Shown: positions 52,512-61,883 of the stretch, in pieces
How the letters are laid out: every line of letters starts with the position of its first letter
Numbering within the stretch: position 1 is the first letter of the stretch
Assembly: GCA_001701135.1 (NCBI GenBank)
Contig: DAAN01000026.1
Location: 14,633-78,632, forward strand
Length of the DNA stretch: 64,000 nt
DNA from: Bacteroidales bacterium H3
Lineage (GTDB): Bacteria; Bacteroidota; Bacteroidia; Bacteroidales; Muribaculaceae
Direction of reading: 5' to 3'
Position numbers and translations under genes: made by a program
Notes under the pieces: model-generated
Seen by the model: the letters and a program-made list of their open reading frames with translations, nothing else
Databases searched by the model: none
What the model was told of the DNA's origin: nothing

Positions 52512-54077
52512 TTATCTTCGCAGGTTTTCCGTCTGTCCCTGTTGCCGGGACATCTCTTGCTCGAAATTCTGTGAGGCCGCTTCCGACAGGATAACCGTAT
52601 TCAGCATACCGGTTACACGCATCCGTTTGGTCTCTTCCGTGAGTGTGCCGTTGTTCAACGTGGCAGACAACCGGTTCAGCTCGGAAGCGGTCAGCTCCCG
52701 CGAGACACGCAGTTCCCCATTGTCCGCTTTCAGAATGGCCTTGCCGTTCTCGCCGATAGTCAGGTCGCAGTTCTTCATATTCGGCAACAACGGCTTCAGG
52801 TCGATGGTACGAAGATCCATCGCGGTGGATATCATCGCCTTCTGTTCCTCTTCGTTCCGGTTGTCAATCTGTGTGGCCAGCAGCATCAGGGAGGCGAAAG
52901 CGGTCATCGCCATCTCCACAATCGGGTCGTTGCATCCCGACATTCCCACACCGCTATCCTCCGACGAAAGGAGTTTTTTCATCCATCCGTCGGGCGAAAG
53001 GTTCTTTTCAGGCACGGTATCTTCCGCCGCCTTGTATTTGGCGAGCAGGTCATTCCCGTTGTGCAGCATTTGCAATTTGATATGTCCTTTCTGTGCGATT
53101 TCAGCCAGATACGCCGCAGGGTCTATATCCCGTTTCGTCCCGTCGGCATAGATATTCTTCACACCGAAATGCAGATGTTCCCCGGTCGTCCGTGTTCCCG
53201 TATTGCCCGATGTGCCGAGCCGTCCGCCGGCCTGTACCGTATCGCCGACCTTGACGGAAATCTCCTTGAGGTGCATATAGGTACATTGTACCTTGCTGCC
53301 GTCCGTCCGGGCATATTCCACCGTCAGCGACTTGCCGCCGGGCGTATTCTTGTTCTGGTTTACCGCCACGACCTTGCCGCCGTTCTCCGTAGCCAGTACC
53401 GCATCGCCTTTGCAACGTATATCCACGCCCTTGTGCATCTGTTGCTTTGTGCCGTCCAACGGGTCTTGCCGTGTTCCGAACGGAGAGGTAATGAACAGAA
53501 ATTCCTCCCGTTCCACCGGGAACGAATACCCCGTTCCATGTTCCGCACCTTCGGAGGTCTGGAGCGGATTGTGTTCTACCCCGAACTGCCTGCCTTGTGC
53601 CGCCATCTCCTGCATCACCTGCCTGTCATACTTCTGCAAGCCGTTCTGCTCAATGATTTTTTGCAGGTTCTCGGCATACTTGCCGCCTGTGGCGTAACCG
53701 GCTTTCTCAATGCTTTGTGCCCAGCCCTTGTAATCGTCCGGGGAGAGTTTGAAGCAACCGGCATAGCGGCTGTTCTCCTTCAAAAAGCGGGAGTGATGCT
53801 CGTATGAATCACCCACGCTGTCATAGCTGCAGAACTTTTCATTCGGCTTATCATCGGTGTAGATTCCGTATTTGCCGCCTCCGGCAATCCACGAGGGTGT
53901 CGCCTTGATGCCGAAATGGTTGTTCTCGTTCCTCGCCAGACGGCTCTGTCCGTTGCTGCTTTCCAGTATGCCTTGCGCCAATGTGACGGAAGCCGGAATG
54001 CCATACCTGCGCATCTGTGCCATCGCATAATCCGCGTATTGCAGTGCATATTCCTGATTCTTGCTCATAATCGTCAC
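52512..54077 (-). CDS. Glucosaminidase-M23 peptidase fusion (conjugation PG hydrolase)
   Basis: A 521-aa two-domain wall hydrolase. The N-terminal glucosaminidase (FlgJ/LYZ2-type) carries GIPASVTLAQGILESSNGQS with the catalytic Glu39 and ends near residue 150. The M23 LytM-type zinc peptidase follows (HKGVDI, H215 and D219; HLH, H301 and H303), residues about 185-330, complete in metal ligands. A C-terminal helical tail of about 190 residues is unassigned. No signal peptide is visible, so export may use the transfer apparatus. It would open the cell wall for the mating channel. Confidence 0.9.
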   Translation of the reverse strand: MTIMSKNQEYALQYADYAMAQMRRYGIPASVTLAQGILESSNGQSRLARNENNHFGIKATPSWIAGGGKYGIYTDDKPNEKFCSYDSVGDSYEHHSRFLKENSRYAGCFKLSPDDYKGWAQSIEKAGYATGGKYAENLQKIIEQNGLQKYDRQVMQEMAAQGRQFGVEHNPLQTSEGAEHGTGYSFPVEREEFLFITSPFGTRQDPLDGTKQQMHKGVDIRCKGDAVLATENGGKVVAVNQNKNTPGGKSLTVEYARTDGSKVQCTYMHLKEISVKVGDTVQAGGRLGTSGNTGTRTTGEHLHFGVKNIYADGTKRDIDPAAYLAEIAQKGHIKLQMLHNGNDLLAKYKAAEDTVPEKNLSPDGWMKKLLSSEDSGVGMSGCNDPIVEMAMTAFASLMLLATQIDNRNEEEQKAMISTAMDLRTIDLKPLLPNMKNCDLTIGENGKAILKADNGELRVSRELTASELNRLSATLNNGTLTEETKRMRVTGMLNTVILSEAASQNFEQEMSRQQGQTENLRR

Positions 54078-54080
54078 TCC

Positions 54081-56342
54081 TTATCTATGAATACCCCTAT
54101 GTGTTTCCTGCTCGTCCTGCCGTTTATCCTGTAGCTCTATCTCACTGATGGCGACACGCTCACCGGCACGGACAAGTTTGGGCAGATAGCTGTCCAGTTG
54201 CGTCCTTGGGAACTCTGCGAAAGTCGAAAATCCATGTTCCGGATATTCCTTGACCGTAATTCCCAGTATTTTTGCTCCCTTTGCCGCATCCTCATTATAA
54301 AGCCGGTACACTTCTCCTGCACGAATCAGATACAGGGCGTCGGGATGCTTTTCCTTGAGGTTGTCCCAAAACTGCCGTTTCGGAGACATATTTTCATCAT
54401 TCGTCTCTTCCGACCGATTTTCCGGCACCGTCTCATTCTGTTGCCGTACCTGCTCTTCCGCTTTCTGTTCCCCGACGGATTGTCCCTTTTGCAGCACATC
54501 GGCAAACAGCGTGGCCGCCAAATGCCGCTTGTAGCCGTCCCGGTCTTCCGCCACCCACATCCGTTGCCACTGCTGTGGAGTGACGCTGCGGGGCTGCAGC
54601 TTTTGTCCGTCGATGGTTGCCACACACTGGATTCCATCCTGCCTGGTCTTGAAGATGGCAACACGCTGAATACGGTTCAGGTCAATCTCCGGCGTATCGC
54701 TGCCGAACAAATCCACTTTCAGGTCGGGCTTGACCTCCGCCAGTGCATAATACTTGTGCGCCAGCTCCATCCGTACCTTGTCGATGTTGTCCATCGCCTG
54801 CTTGAGCGTGGAGAAAAAACGGTTCACATCCTCCTTATCGGGATAGACGCTGTACCCCTCCTTGTTTTCCGGCTTGATATAGAGTGCCCAACGGTTCTTG
54901 TCGTCCTGAATCATCTGCACGGCATCGAACCCGACCTCATTCGCCCGTCTGACCGCCTCCGACACGTCCAGCGTGGAGAGCTTTTCCAACGTGTAGTTCC
55001 TTAACCGGGCCAGTGTCACCATTTTTTCATTGAAATAGCTGTCATCGGGTCTGTAGCCCAATGCACCGTCAGTATTATAGAAACGCACCTGCTCGATACC
55101 CTCTTTCTGCAATGCCCGTTCGATACGTCCCTTGTTCATGCCGGGAATCTCGTTGTTCGCCTCGGTCGAAGCTCCTGCCGGCAAAATGACATCTGCCGAT
55201 TTTGCCTCCCGGTCTATGACGAGGACGATGCTTTTCGCCGCCTTGTCCGGGTGCTGGCGGATTTCATTCGCCACAAAGTAATGCTTGTGCATCTGTTCCT
55301 GCATGGTCGTGGTCTGCCGTCTGTTTCGCAGGGTGGCGTACTCAATTTTCTCGCCCCGTTCCGCTTTTCGGATAACATCAAGCGCATTGTTCACGTCGCT
55401 TTCGAGAGCGTCCATCATACACGGATTTTCCTTGAACTCCCGGCACCAGTAATCCACCGTCTTCAGGCTTGCATCGGACAGACGGGCGGGCAGTCCCAGT
55501 TCCAGCATTTTGATACCCGAAGCCAGTTCCACGACCAACCTTTCATATTTTACCGCATCCTCCGACGGGGCCACGCCGTTCTTCATGACCATGCCTTCAC
55601 GGGCGAGCCGCTGTTGATGCCCCGTAGCACTCACGATCTGCCGCAAGGCTTCCTGCATATAATCGTGGTAATGTTCAAAATCCTTTTGACGCGGCATATA
55701 GACCGCATCTTTGTCCGTCTCGTAATGAGGAACTCCGCTACCGTCCGAGCGCACGGGAACGAGGTTGTCCCGCATCTTCAATAGAAAGTCGTTGAACCGG
55801 GTGCGCAACCTGCGGTTGTCCGCCTCGGTATATCCTCTTTCCTGAACACTGCCATCCTGCTTTACCGCATCCTCGTAAGCCGGCTTGTCAACGTAGGGCA
55901 ACGTCGTCTGGTCGATATTGAAAAGCGTGCGGATCTCCCGGTTGTGGACACCCTTGAACTGTGCCTTATGCTCTTCGTCCAATTGGAGATAGGCGGTACG
56001 GTCGATGGTCTCATCCGGATTGTTCCGGTTGACATACTTGTTCCAGTTATAGAACAGGAACGGTACGCCCTGCTCATGCTCCCGCACCGCAGCACCCCGT
56101 ACCTTGGTTTCACTGTAAAGCGTGAACAGGTTGGTCTTGCATCCGTTATTGTCCGAATGCAAGGCCATAAAGAGGGCATTGAACGGGCTGGCCGAGACCC
56201 CTTGCGGATAGAGCCGGGGAAATCCCTTGCCCGATACGTTGAGCCAATGGCCGCCAGCGTTCGACGCCCCGCTCAGTGCGGCAGACAGCAGTTCCGCCTG
56301 CCTTGCCTCGGCTTTCTTCTCGATTTGCGACTTTTCTTTCAT
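54081..56342 (-). CDS. DUF3945-type transfer protein with MutS domain I-like C-terminus
   Basis: A 753-aa protein. The N-terminus (GGHWLNVSGKGFPRLYPQGV onward to about residue 140) resembles the ssDNA-binding N-domain of ArdC-like proteins. The centre (about 350-600) includes DUF3945-like repeats (EIPGMNKGRIERALQKEGIE). Residues about 655-735 resemble MutS domain I: FWDNLKEKHPDALYLIRAGE, followed by YLPKLVRAGERVAISE. It is not a MutS protein, since clamp and ATPase domains are absent. It lies 3 bases ahead of the hydrolase gene. Confidence 0.8.
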   Translation of the reverse strand: MKEKSQIEKKAEARQAELLSAALSGASNAGGHWLNVSGKGFPRLYPQGVSASPFNALFMALHSDNNGCKTNLFTLYSETKVRGAAVREHEQGVPFLFYNWNKYVNRNNPDETIDRTAYLQLDEEHKAQFKGVHNREIRTLFNIDQTTLPYVDKPAYEDAVKQDGSVQERGYTEADNRRLRTRFNDFLLKMRDNLVPVRSDGSGVPHYETDKDAVYMPRQKDFEHYHDYMQEALRQIVSATGHQQRLAREGMVMKNGVAPSEDAVKYERLVVELASGIKMLELGLPARLSDASLKTVDYWCREFKENPCMMDALESDVNNALDVIRKAERGEKIEYATLRNRRQTTTMQEQMHKHYFVANEIRQHPDKAAKSIVLVIDREAKSADVILPAGASTEANNEIPGMNKGRIERALQKEGIEQVRFYNTDGALGYRPDDSYFNEKMVTLARLRNYTLEKLSTLDVSEAVRRANEVGFDAVQMIQDDKNRWALYIKPENKEGYSVYPDKEDVNRFFSTLKQAMDNIDKVRMELAHKYYALAEVKPDLKVDLFGSDTPEIDLNRIQRVAIFKTRQDGIQCVATIDGQKLQPRSVTPQQWQRMWVAEDRDGYKRHLAATLFADVLQKGQSVGEQKAEEQVRQQNETVPENRSEETNDENMSPKRQFWDNLKEKHPDALYLIRAGEVYRLYNEDAAKGAKILGITVKEYPEHGFSTFAEFPRTQLDSYLPKLVRAGERVAISEIELQDKRQDEQETHRGIHR

Positions 56343-56369
56343 ATCATCATGCTTTTATTGTTCATGGAA

Positions 56370-58169
56370 TTATTGGATGCCCCGTGTACGCACGACCGTT
56401 TCCCGCTGTCCGTCATCGTAATTCTGCGAAGCGATATGGCGCAACTGGTCGCTCTTGGCAAGCACGGCGTTCGCCAGCGTGTTCAGCGGCAATGCCCCTG
56501 CACGGTAAGCCTCCGCGACGGTCGGCGTGAGCTGGATGGTACAAGGCACACGGTCTATCGTGGCGATGAGCGTACTGCCTTGCAGTACCGGGTTCACAAT
56601 ACGGGGATTGAGCGGTTCATCGGGATAACGGCGGTACTGGTTCTCCGTCTGTTCGGCAGCGGACGGCATGGGTCGCCCCAAAGCCTCGTGTCCCGCCTTG
56701 TTCAGCAGGTTTGCGCCGCCCAGACCGACAAGGAGCATCTTCAGCAGCGGGTTACGCACGAACAGACCGGCCACAATACTCGCTATCGGCAGCAGGTTGT
56801 CCCCAAAGCGCAACGATTGTGTCTTGCCGGTAAAAGCCCCCAACAGGATGTCGGGCAGCATGGCCATGACATATCCGAGGTTGCCCGTGATATCGCCCAA
56901 TCCCTCTAATCCCAACGTACTGAGCAATCCGCTCCATCCGTTCGTGTTGGTCTGCACAGCCTCTCTCTCTTGCTTTTCTTCCTCACGTGGAATAACCACC
57001 TGCCGTTCCTCTTTCTCCACTTTTTCCCTCTGTTCCGTCTCCGGCTGCGTTGATTCCTTTTTGGCAGTTACAGCCGTTGCATTCTTATATTTCTCCAAAT
57101 GCTTCAAATAGGCTTCTTCCTGTCCGGGAGCGACGACCAGCGGCACATCCTTGTACCGTTCGGCACGTTCATTCTTCTTTTCAGGGTGTCCGGGTATTTC
57201 TGGCATTTGGAAAGGGGTAAACTTTGGTGTCTGCATCCACTTCGGGAAACTGAAATCCATCACCGGTATTTTCTTCTTCAACCGCTCGTTGGCGGCCACG
57301 ATGAGCGCACTGTCACCCGTCTGTACCGTTGCAGCCTCCTTGCGGAAGTCCGTAAATACGTTCCGTTCGCTGCCGAACACCCCTTTGCTTATACACTCTT
57401 CCACAGAAAGCGTATCAGGCTTTTCAGGCTCGAAGCGTGAGGCGACTGCCGAGATAGCCACGTCCGCCCCGACAAACTTCGCCAGTGTTGCCCACGAACC
57501 CACGCCTCCCATCATCACGGTATCTGCCGTTGCGCCCAGTACCCGACCCGCGCCTTTTTCCCATCCTTTCGGACGGTAGGCGGCTTCGCCCCGTGCCTCG
57601 ATTTCCACAGCAAGCGGCGAGCGGTTGAAGGTCTGCGAAAGTCCAAGCAGGCTTGATTCTGCGGCTTTGCGGATGATGTAGTCGGCTGACGATTTCGGCA
57701 TACGCTCCTTGACCAGCCGGTCGATCATCAGTTCCTCCACCCGGTAGTCCATATAGGCATAGGCAAGGTCGCCGCCTAATTGTTCCGACAGTTCATCGTA
57801 ACGCTTGCGCCCGATTTCCTGCACGACAGTATCGCGCCATTGCCCGGCCATGTATGCGAGGTCTTGCTGTATCTCTTTGGAGCCGGTAATCTCCGCCTTG
57901 CACATTCCGATATAGTCCTCCGTTGTCTTCGAGTTCCATTCGCCCGTGACCTTGAGTACCTGGTACGGGTCGCCCATCGGCTGTGCCGCAGACGCCATCG
58001 CGCTGAGTATGCCGCCCAAAGAGGTGGAATACTCCCTCATTTCCTCGCCCTGTTTCTTCGTGAGGTAAGCCTGTGTCTTCGACATGACGGGCGCAAGGTG
58101 GCAGTGGAAATAGTCGCTCACGAGGCGTTCCATTTCTGCGAATTGCCGGCTATGTTTGATTCCATCCAT
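56370..58169 (-). CDS. Conjugative transfer protein of 599 aa, unknown
   Basis: A 599-aa protein with N-terminal helical region (MDGIKHSRQFAEMERLVSDY), a glycine-rich middle with weak hydrophobic segments (ADTVMMGGVGSWATLAKFVG), a charged linker (residues about 420-470) and a C-terminal membrane-like pair (GYVMAMLPDILLGAFTG and FGDNLLPIASIVAGLFV). No known T4SS homologue recognised. ATG 58169 chosen over upstream frame because it has the family-like start and lies 8 bases after the preceding stop. Confidence 0.65.
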   Translation of the reverse strand: MDGIKHSRQFAEMERLVSDYFHCHLAPVMSKTQAYLTKKQGEEMREYSTSLGGILSAMASAAQPMGDPYQVLKVTGEWNSKTTEDYIGMCKAEITGSKEIQQDLAYMAGQWRDTVVQEIGRKRYDELSEQLGGDLAYAYMDYRVEELMIDRLVKERMPKSSADYIIRKAAESSLLGLSQTFNRSPLAVEIEARGEAAYRPKGWEKGAGRVLGATADTVMMGGVGSWATLAKFVGADVAISAVASRFEPEKPDTLSVEECISKGVFGSERNVFTDFRKEAATVQTGDSALIVAANERLKKKIPVMDFSFPKWMQTPKFTPFQMPEIPGHPEKKNERAERYKDVPLVVAPGQEEAYLKHLEKYKNATAVTAKKESTQPETEQREKVEKEERQVVIPREEEKQEREAVQTNTNGWSGLLSTLGLEGLGDITGNLGYVMAMLPDILLGAFTGKTQSLRFGDNLLPIASIVAGLFVRNPLLKMLLVGLGGANLLNKAGHEALGRPMPSAAEQTENQYRRYPDEPLNPRIVNPVLQGSTLIATIDRVPCTIQLTPTVAEAYRAGALPLNTLANAVLAKSDQLRHIASQNYDDGQRETVVRTRGIQ

Positions 58170-58177
58170 ATTGTGTA

Positions 58178-58459
58178 TTATATATTTATCTGTTTCAATA
58201 ACTGTTCTTTCGTCTGCTCGATGGCGTTGTGGTAAACCTCCATCTGCCGGGGAAAGAACTCTTCCAGCCATGCGTCCTTTTCGATGTTGTCCTGCATGAA
58301 CCGTATCGCCTGCTCCCGTTCGATTTCGACGGATGTCTCGCCCTCTTCCCTGTTGTTGAACCATGCCTTCGTCCACCAGCGCACACCCGCCCGGTCGGGA
58401 TAGACCGTGACAAGCCTCGGTATGTCGAAACTCTGTATGTCGATGTCCAGTTCCGCCAA
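58178..58459 (-). CDS. Small protein downstream of M23 peptidase, probably its continuation
   Basis: The frame from TTG 58459 codes for 93 residues (MAELDIDIQSFDIPRLVTVY and so on); in-frame protein-like sequence continues upstream (LHDEALTYGGIIDP) as far as the A9 run at 58502-58510, and there is no ATG. It lacks a credible start of its own, which suggests expression as a -1 frameshift extension of the M23 gene (0-frame slippery A-AAA-AAC). The continuous product would be about 378 aa. Function unknown. Confidence 0.6.
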   Translation of the reverse strand: MAELDIDIQSFDIPRLVTVYPDRAGVRWWTKAWFNNREEGETSVEIEREQAIRFMQDNIEKDAWLEEFFPRQMEVYHNAIEQTKEQLLKQINI

Positions 58460-58482
58460 CGGGTCTATGATGCCGCCATAGG

Positions 58483-59313
58483 TCAGGGCTTCGTCATGGA
58501 GTTTTTTTTTATGTCACTGCCCGCAGTGGAGAGGTACACATCATGCCGCAGGGCGAGGTAATGCAGGAAATCCGCAATCAGGAGGTTCTGCACCTTGCAG
58601 GCCAGCGGCATGGCCTTATGTCCCAGTCCGAGCGGATTGGCCATGCTCGGCATATTCTCGTAGAAATACTCCTTCATCGCACCCACCGTGAAGATGTGGC
58701 GTAGCGACTGCTCCGTATTTCGGGGCAAGGTGTATGCTCCATGCCGCAAATCCTCCATATAGTGCGGCAGGAAGCGCAGCATCAGTTCCTCTATCTCTCT
58801 CTTATCCCGGTCATAATCGGTTCCCAGTTCCATCTCTACACCGGAGGGATAGTCGGTTTCGTGTCCGCCGGCCTGACGCATTGCCTGGATATTCCCGTAC
58901 AGCATTGTCAAGAATTCCAACGGATTCAGTTCCTCGCCCTTGAAGCGGACGGTCATGTGCAGTTTGTCACCGCTCAAAGCTACCGTCTGTCCGGCCTTTA
59001 CACGCTGTCCGAATTGGGCGAAGACATTGGACAGGTTTCCGTATGTCACCTCATATTCCCCGTAGCGGATGGTCTGGCAGATGCCGTGTCCGGAATCGTT
59101 GCCCACGCCCGACACAATGCCGCTGGCAAGGGCGGAAAGCATATAGCACCGCACGTTGAAGTCAATGCCGTGATGAAAGAATTTCTCGCCCGTCACCGGG
59201 TCGGTCTGTTCGCCGTAGCCGAGCGACAGCTCCACGTCTTTGCCCTGCTGTTCCTCGAAAGGCATACAATAACCGCTATCGGATTGCAGGATCATTTCTT
59301 CTGTATATTTCAT
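58483..59313 (-). CDS. M23 family peptidase (LytM-type)
   Basis: A 276-aa protein with a compact M23 peptidase: HHGIDFNV (H47/H48, D51) and KLHMTV (H119) supply the zinc ligands. No signal peptide is visible. The C-terminal 140 residues are helical. Directly at its end, the codons ATA AAA AAA AAC hold an A9 run (58502-58510), and the stop follows five codons later, while the -1 frame continues for another 110 residues of protein-like sequence. It is the second wall hydrolase of the operon. Confidence 0.85.
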   Translation of the reverse strand: MKYTEEMILQSDSGYCMPFEEQQGKDVELSLGYGEQTDPVTGEKFFHHGIDFNVRCYMLSALASGIVSGVGNDSGHGICQTIRYGEYEVTYGNLSNVFAQFGQRVKAGQTVALSGDKLHMTVRFKGEELNPLEFLTMLYGNIQAMRQAGGHETDYPSGVEMELGTDYDRDKREIEELMLRFLPHYMEDLRHGAYTLPRNTEQSLRHIFTVGAMKEYFYENMPSMANPLGLGHKAMPLACKVQNLLIADFLHYLALRHDVYLSTAGSDIKKNSMTKP

Positions 59314-59337
59314 GCTGTTTCCATTTTGATTCGTATT

Positions 59338-60003
59338 CTATCTTCTCATTCCTCCGCCATGTGCCTGTTCCCCTGCCGAAAAGTCAGGTGTACGGGTACG
59401 TTGCACGTTTTCTGTCTCCGGCGTGCGGAAGACACCCGCATTGTTGCCGATGAGCATCATGCCGAGAAATGCGCCGGCAATCTTGCCCAGCCAGCCGAAG
59501 CGTCCGAATATGAGGAACGCCGCCGCAACCAGTCCGGCGATGCTCAACCCTGACACGTTGCCGCTGCCAAGGTTGCGGAAAAAGTTGCCGAACATATCAA
59601 GACCTCCGCCACCGGAGGCCTGTCGCAAAAAGTTCGACACGCCGTTCAGTTTGTTGTCGATGCCGGTTACCGCACCGCTGACCGAACTGACGGCTTCTCC
59701 GGCCTTGCCCGTTAGTTCACGCACGCCGTCCGCCGTGCCTGCAATGGTATCCGTGACGGATTCGCCCACAACGGCATCGCTCACGATACGCACCACGCTT
59801 TTGTCGGTGGTCAGCTTCTCCCAGCCCACATAACCGACCGCACCGCCGATAGTCGCTGTCTTGACTGCCTGTCCTGCACCACGCAAGGTCTGCGAAGGGT
59901 GCAGCACTGCCTTACCCATACTTTTGCCGGTAGCCGCCGTTGCCGTACCGACACCTTTTGCGGCCTTGCCGCCATATTTCAATAGTGTACTCCAAACGCC
60001 CAT
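59338..60003 (-). CDS. Gly/Ala-rich membrane protein of 221 aa, unknown
   Basis: A 221-aa protein. The first 80 residues are small-residue rich (KAAKGVGTATAATGKSMGKA), followed by an amphipathic region and two hydrophobic helices at the end (SIAGLVAAAFLIFGRFGWLG, KIAGAFLGMMLIG). Probably an inner-membrane component of the transfer machinery. No homologue recognised. Short gaps on both sides (24 and 14 bases). Confidence 0.65.
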   Translation of the reverse strand: MGVWSTLLKYGGKAAKGVGTATAATGKSMGKAVLHPSQTLRGAGQAVKTATIGGAVGYVGWEKLTTDKSVVRIVSDAVVGESVTDTIAGTADGVRELTGKAGEAVSSVSGAVTGIDNKLNGVSNFLRQASGGGGLDMFGNFFRNLGSGNVSGLSIAGLVAAAFLIFGRFGWLGKIAGAFLGMMLIGNNAGVFRTPETENVQRTRTPDFSAGEQAHGGGMRR

Positions 60004-60017
60004 ACATTGTCTGTTTT

Positions 60018-60701
60018 TTAAGGTCTTACATTTCTTCCAATCTGCCGCCAGCGTCGCTTGGCAGCTTCCACTATGTCCCGTTTGCCGGCCACCGGACGTG
60101 CTCCCTCGTCGATTTCACGCCAGATGTCGCCCATTGTCGTGTACTTCACCGCCTTGGTCAGCCGTTGCAGTTTCTTGTTCATCATCTTGAGCTTCGGACG
60201 GATGCCGAATACGATTTCCATGCGCTCTTTCTCCGTCATCTTGTTGTCCGAAAGGCACGCCATGCGGATGTCGTTCACAATCTCCACGCTGTTCATGATC
60301 AGTTCCCGGTAAATCCGGTTTCGTTGCGTGGAGAGGGCGACGGCCAACGCATGGGAGCTGTTCCGGCTCACCTGTCTGGTAAAGTCACCCATGTTATCCG
60401 TCAGCTTCGATATTTCGTGATAGAAACCGTATATCTGCGCCGCGTAGCAGACTATCGACCGGAAAGAGTCCAGATAGCTGTTGAACTCCCGTTGCAGGTC
60501 GGTCGTGGCTTTCACTTCCTCTTTCGTCCACAGGTGTCCGGTGGTCTGCATCAGCATGACTTTCTCCTGTTTCTTCAGCTCCTTTTCCGCCTTGTCGGTA
60601 TAGAGCAGGATCATTCCGGCCAGTACAGGGTCGTTTTGCGCCCGTGCCTTGCCGATGCCGATGCACAACAATAAGATGCCTATCCAAATCGTCCGTTTCA
60701 T
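60018..60701 (-). CDS. Secreted conjugation protein, paralogue A
   Basis: A 227-aa exported protein (signal MKRTIWIGILLLCIGIGKARA). The mature part is helical and basic. Its C-terminus (LQRLTKAVKYTTMGDIWREI) resembles the corresponding part of the neighbour at 60716 (LHLLYLSIRYYTLNDMWNNV), so the two are probably ancient tandem duplicates. Likely a periplasmic component of the transfer channel. ATG 60701 chosen; the frame is open 38 codons further upstream. Confidence 0.7.
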   Translation of the reverse strand: MKRTIWIGILLLCIGIGKARAQNDPVLAGMILLYTDKAEKELKKQEKVMLMQTTGHLWTKEEVKATTDLQREFNSYLDSFRSIVCYAAQIYGFYHEISKLTDNMGDFTRQVSRNSSHALAVALSTQRNRIYRELIMNSVEIVNDIRMACLSDNKMTEKERMEIVFGIRPKLKMMNKKLQRLTKAVKYTTMGDIWREIDEGARPVAGKRDIVEAAKRRWRQIGRNVRP

Positions 60702-60715
60702 TGTCAGTTCCGTTT

Positions 60716-61405
60716 TTATCGTGCGAGGACGGCAGCCCTGCGCCAACGGGTCATGGCCATCCGTGCCGCCTCCCCATTGTTGCGGTCGAGCATCCCGGCC
60801 GTCACATTGTTCCACATGTCATTGAGGGTATAGTATCGTATGCTCAGGTAGAGCAGGTGTAGCTTCCGGCTGAAAGCCGAAAGTTTGTCGTTCAACGCCC
60901 ACAGGGTCTTGCTGCGTTCCGCTCCCGTGAGCATATTCTCTTTGCCGCCCTTGGCCACTGCGTCATTCAGGAGTGTGAAGACCGATACCAGTTCCGTTGC
61001 CGTCTCGATATAGAGGTTGTTCATGCTTATGGAGGCAATGATGCCCTGCGGGTTGTTCCTGATGGCGTTGCCCAGTTTCCCTAACGTGAGAAAGATTCTC
61101 ACGCCGTCGTTGTAGAGGTGGGTGCAGGCTTTCAGCGACGAAGCGTAGCCGCTTGCCGTCTTGAGATAGCTGTTATATTGCTTCTCCCATTTGTGAATGC
61201 GGTTGAACTCGGCGGCGATGCTGTTCTGCAGCATCGCTGTCTTCGTCTGACCGTTTATCTGTTTCTCTATCTGGTCATTGATGACCTCGTTGCCCTCGGC
61301 CAACGCCATCCATTCCAACGGATTGGATGCCGTGATTTGTGCTTTCGCCCAGTGTGGCATCATGCAGACGGCAAAAATGACCAGGCTAATGATTCGTGAT
61401 TTCAT
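60716..61405 (-). CDS. Secreted conjugation protein, paralogue B
   Basis: A 229-aa exported protein (signal MKSRIISLVIFAVCMMPHWAKA). The mature part is alpha-helical (NSIAAEFNRIHKWEKQYNSY), like several periplasmic T4SS components of Bacteroidales elements. Similar in its C-terminal third to the gene at 60018. Its start overlaps the PH-domain gene by 20 bases. Confidence 0.7.
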   Translation of the reverse strand: MKSRIISLVIFAVCMMPHWAKAQITASNPLEWMALAEGNEVINDQIEKQINGQTKTAMLQNSIAAEFNRIHKWEKQYNSYLKTASGYASSLKACTHLYNDGVRIFLTLGKLGNAIRNNPQGIIASISMNNLYIETATELVSVFTLLNDAVAKGGKENMLTGAERSKTLWALNDKLSAFSRKLHLLYLSIRYYTLNDMWNNVTAGMLDRNNGEAARMAMTRWRRAAVLAR

Positions 61406-61883
61406 ATATTCCCTTTTTTCGTTTGTTATACTCGACCCGTTCCCGGATAAGCGTTACCACATCGAAGTTGTGTCTGATACCTACCAAATCAAGCCGGGGC
61501 GTATTCCTGTCCATCGAGAATATGCGTACCGTCTTCAATCCGCAAAGCTGCTGCATGAGGTTTTGGTGTTCCACAAAGTCCACGATACGGTATTGTTCCA
61601 TGTAGTCCGTCTTCCGGGACAGCACCCCATGCCTGCTGATAAGCTGCTCGCTACCGATGTGGTAGCGTGTCCGGCGCAGATAGATGAAACGGTACAGCAA
61701 TACCAAAGCAAGCAATGCGGCAACCGATACGGCAAGAGCTGTCAGAGGCAGTCCCTCCATGCCACCATACACCCATGCTGCACAGCACAATACGATTGCG
61801 GGCAGCTCGTCGATAACGAACTGTCCGGCGTGCGGTTGCAGCACGATACTTTGGAAATGTCCTGTGGGTGCATCGGTCATCAT
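61386..61883 (-). CDS. Membrane protein with bacterial PH domain
   Basis: A 165-aa protein with two hydrophobic helices (ELPAIVLCCAAWVYG and GLPLTALAVSVAALLALVLL) and a C-terminal bacterial PH (YdbS/bPH_2-type) domain (TRYHIGSEQLISRHGVLSRK, MEQYRIVDFVEHQN, TVRIFSMD). Probably an inner-membrane accessory of the transfer system. It overlaps the Toprim gene by 4 bases (61880-61883). Confidence 0.8.
   Translation of the reverse strand: MMTDAPTGHFQSIVLQPHAGQFVIDELPAIVLCCAAWVYGGMEGLPLTALAVSVAALLALVLLYRFIYLRRTRYHIGSEQLISRHGVLSRKTDYMEQYRIVDFVEHQNLMQQLCGLKTVRIFSMDRNTPRLDLVGIRHNFDVVTLIRERVEYNKRKKGIYEITNH

Noticed and set aside
54081..56342. Full DNA mismatch repair protein MutS
   Set aside because: Only a domain I-like segment is visible; connector, clamp and ATPase domains (no Walker A) are absent.
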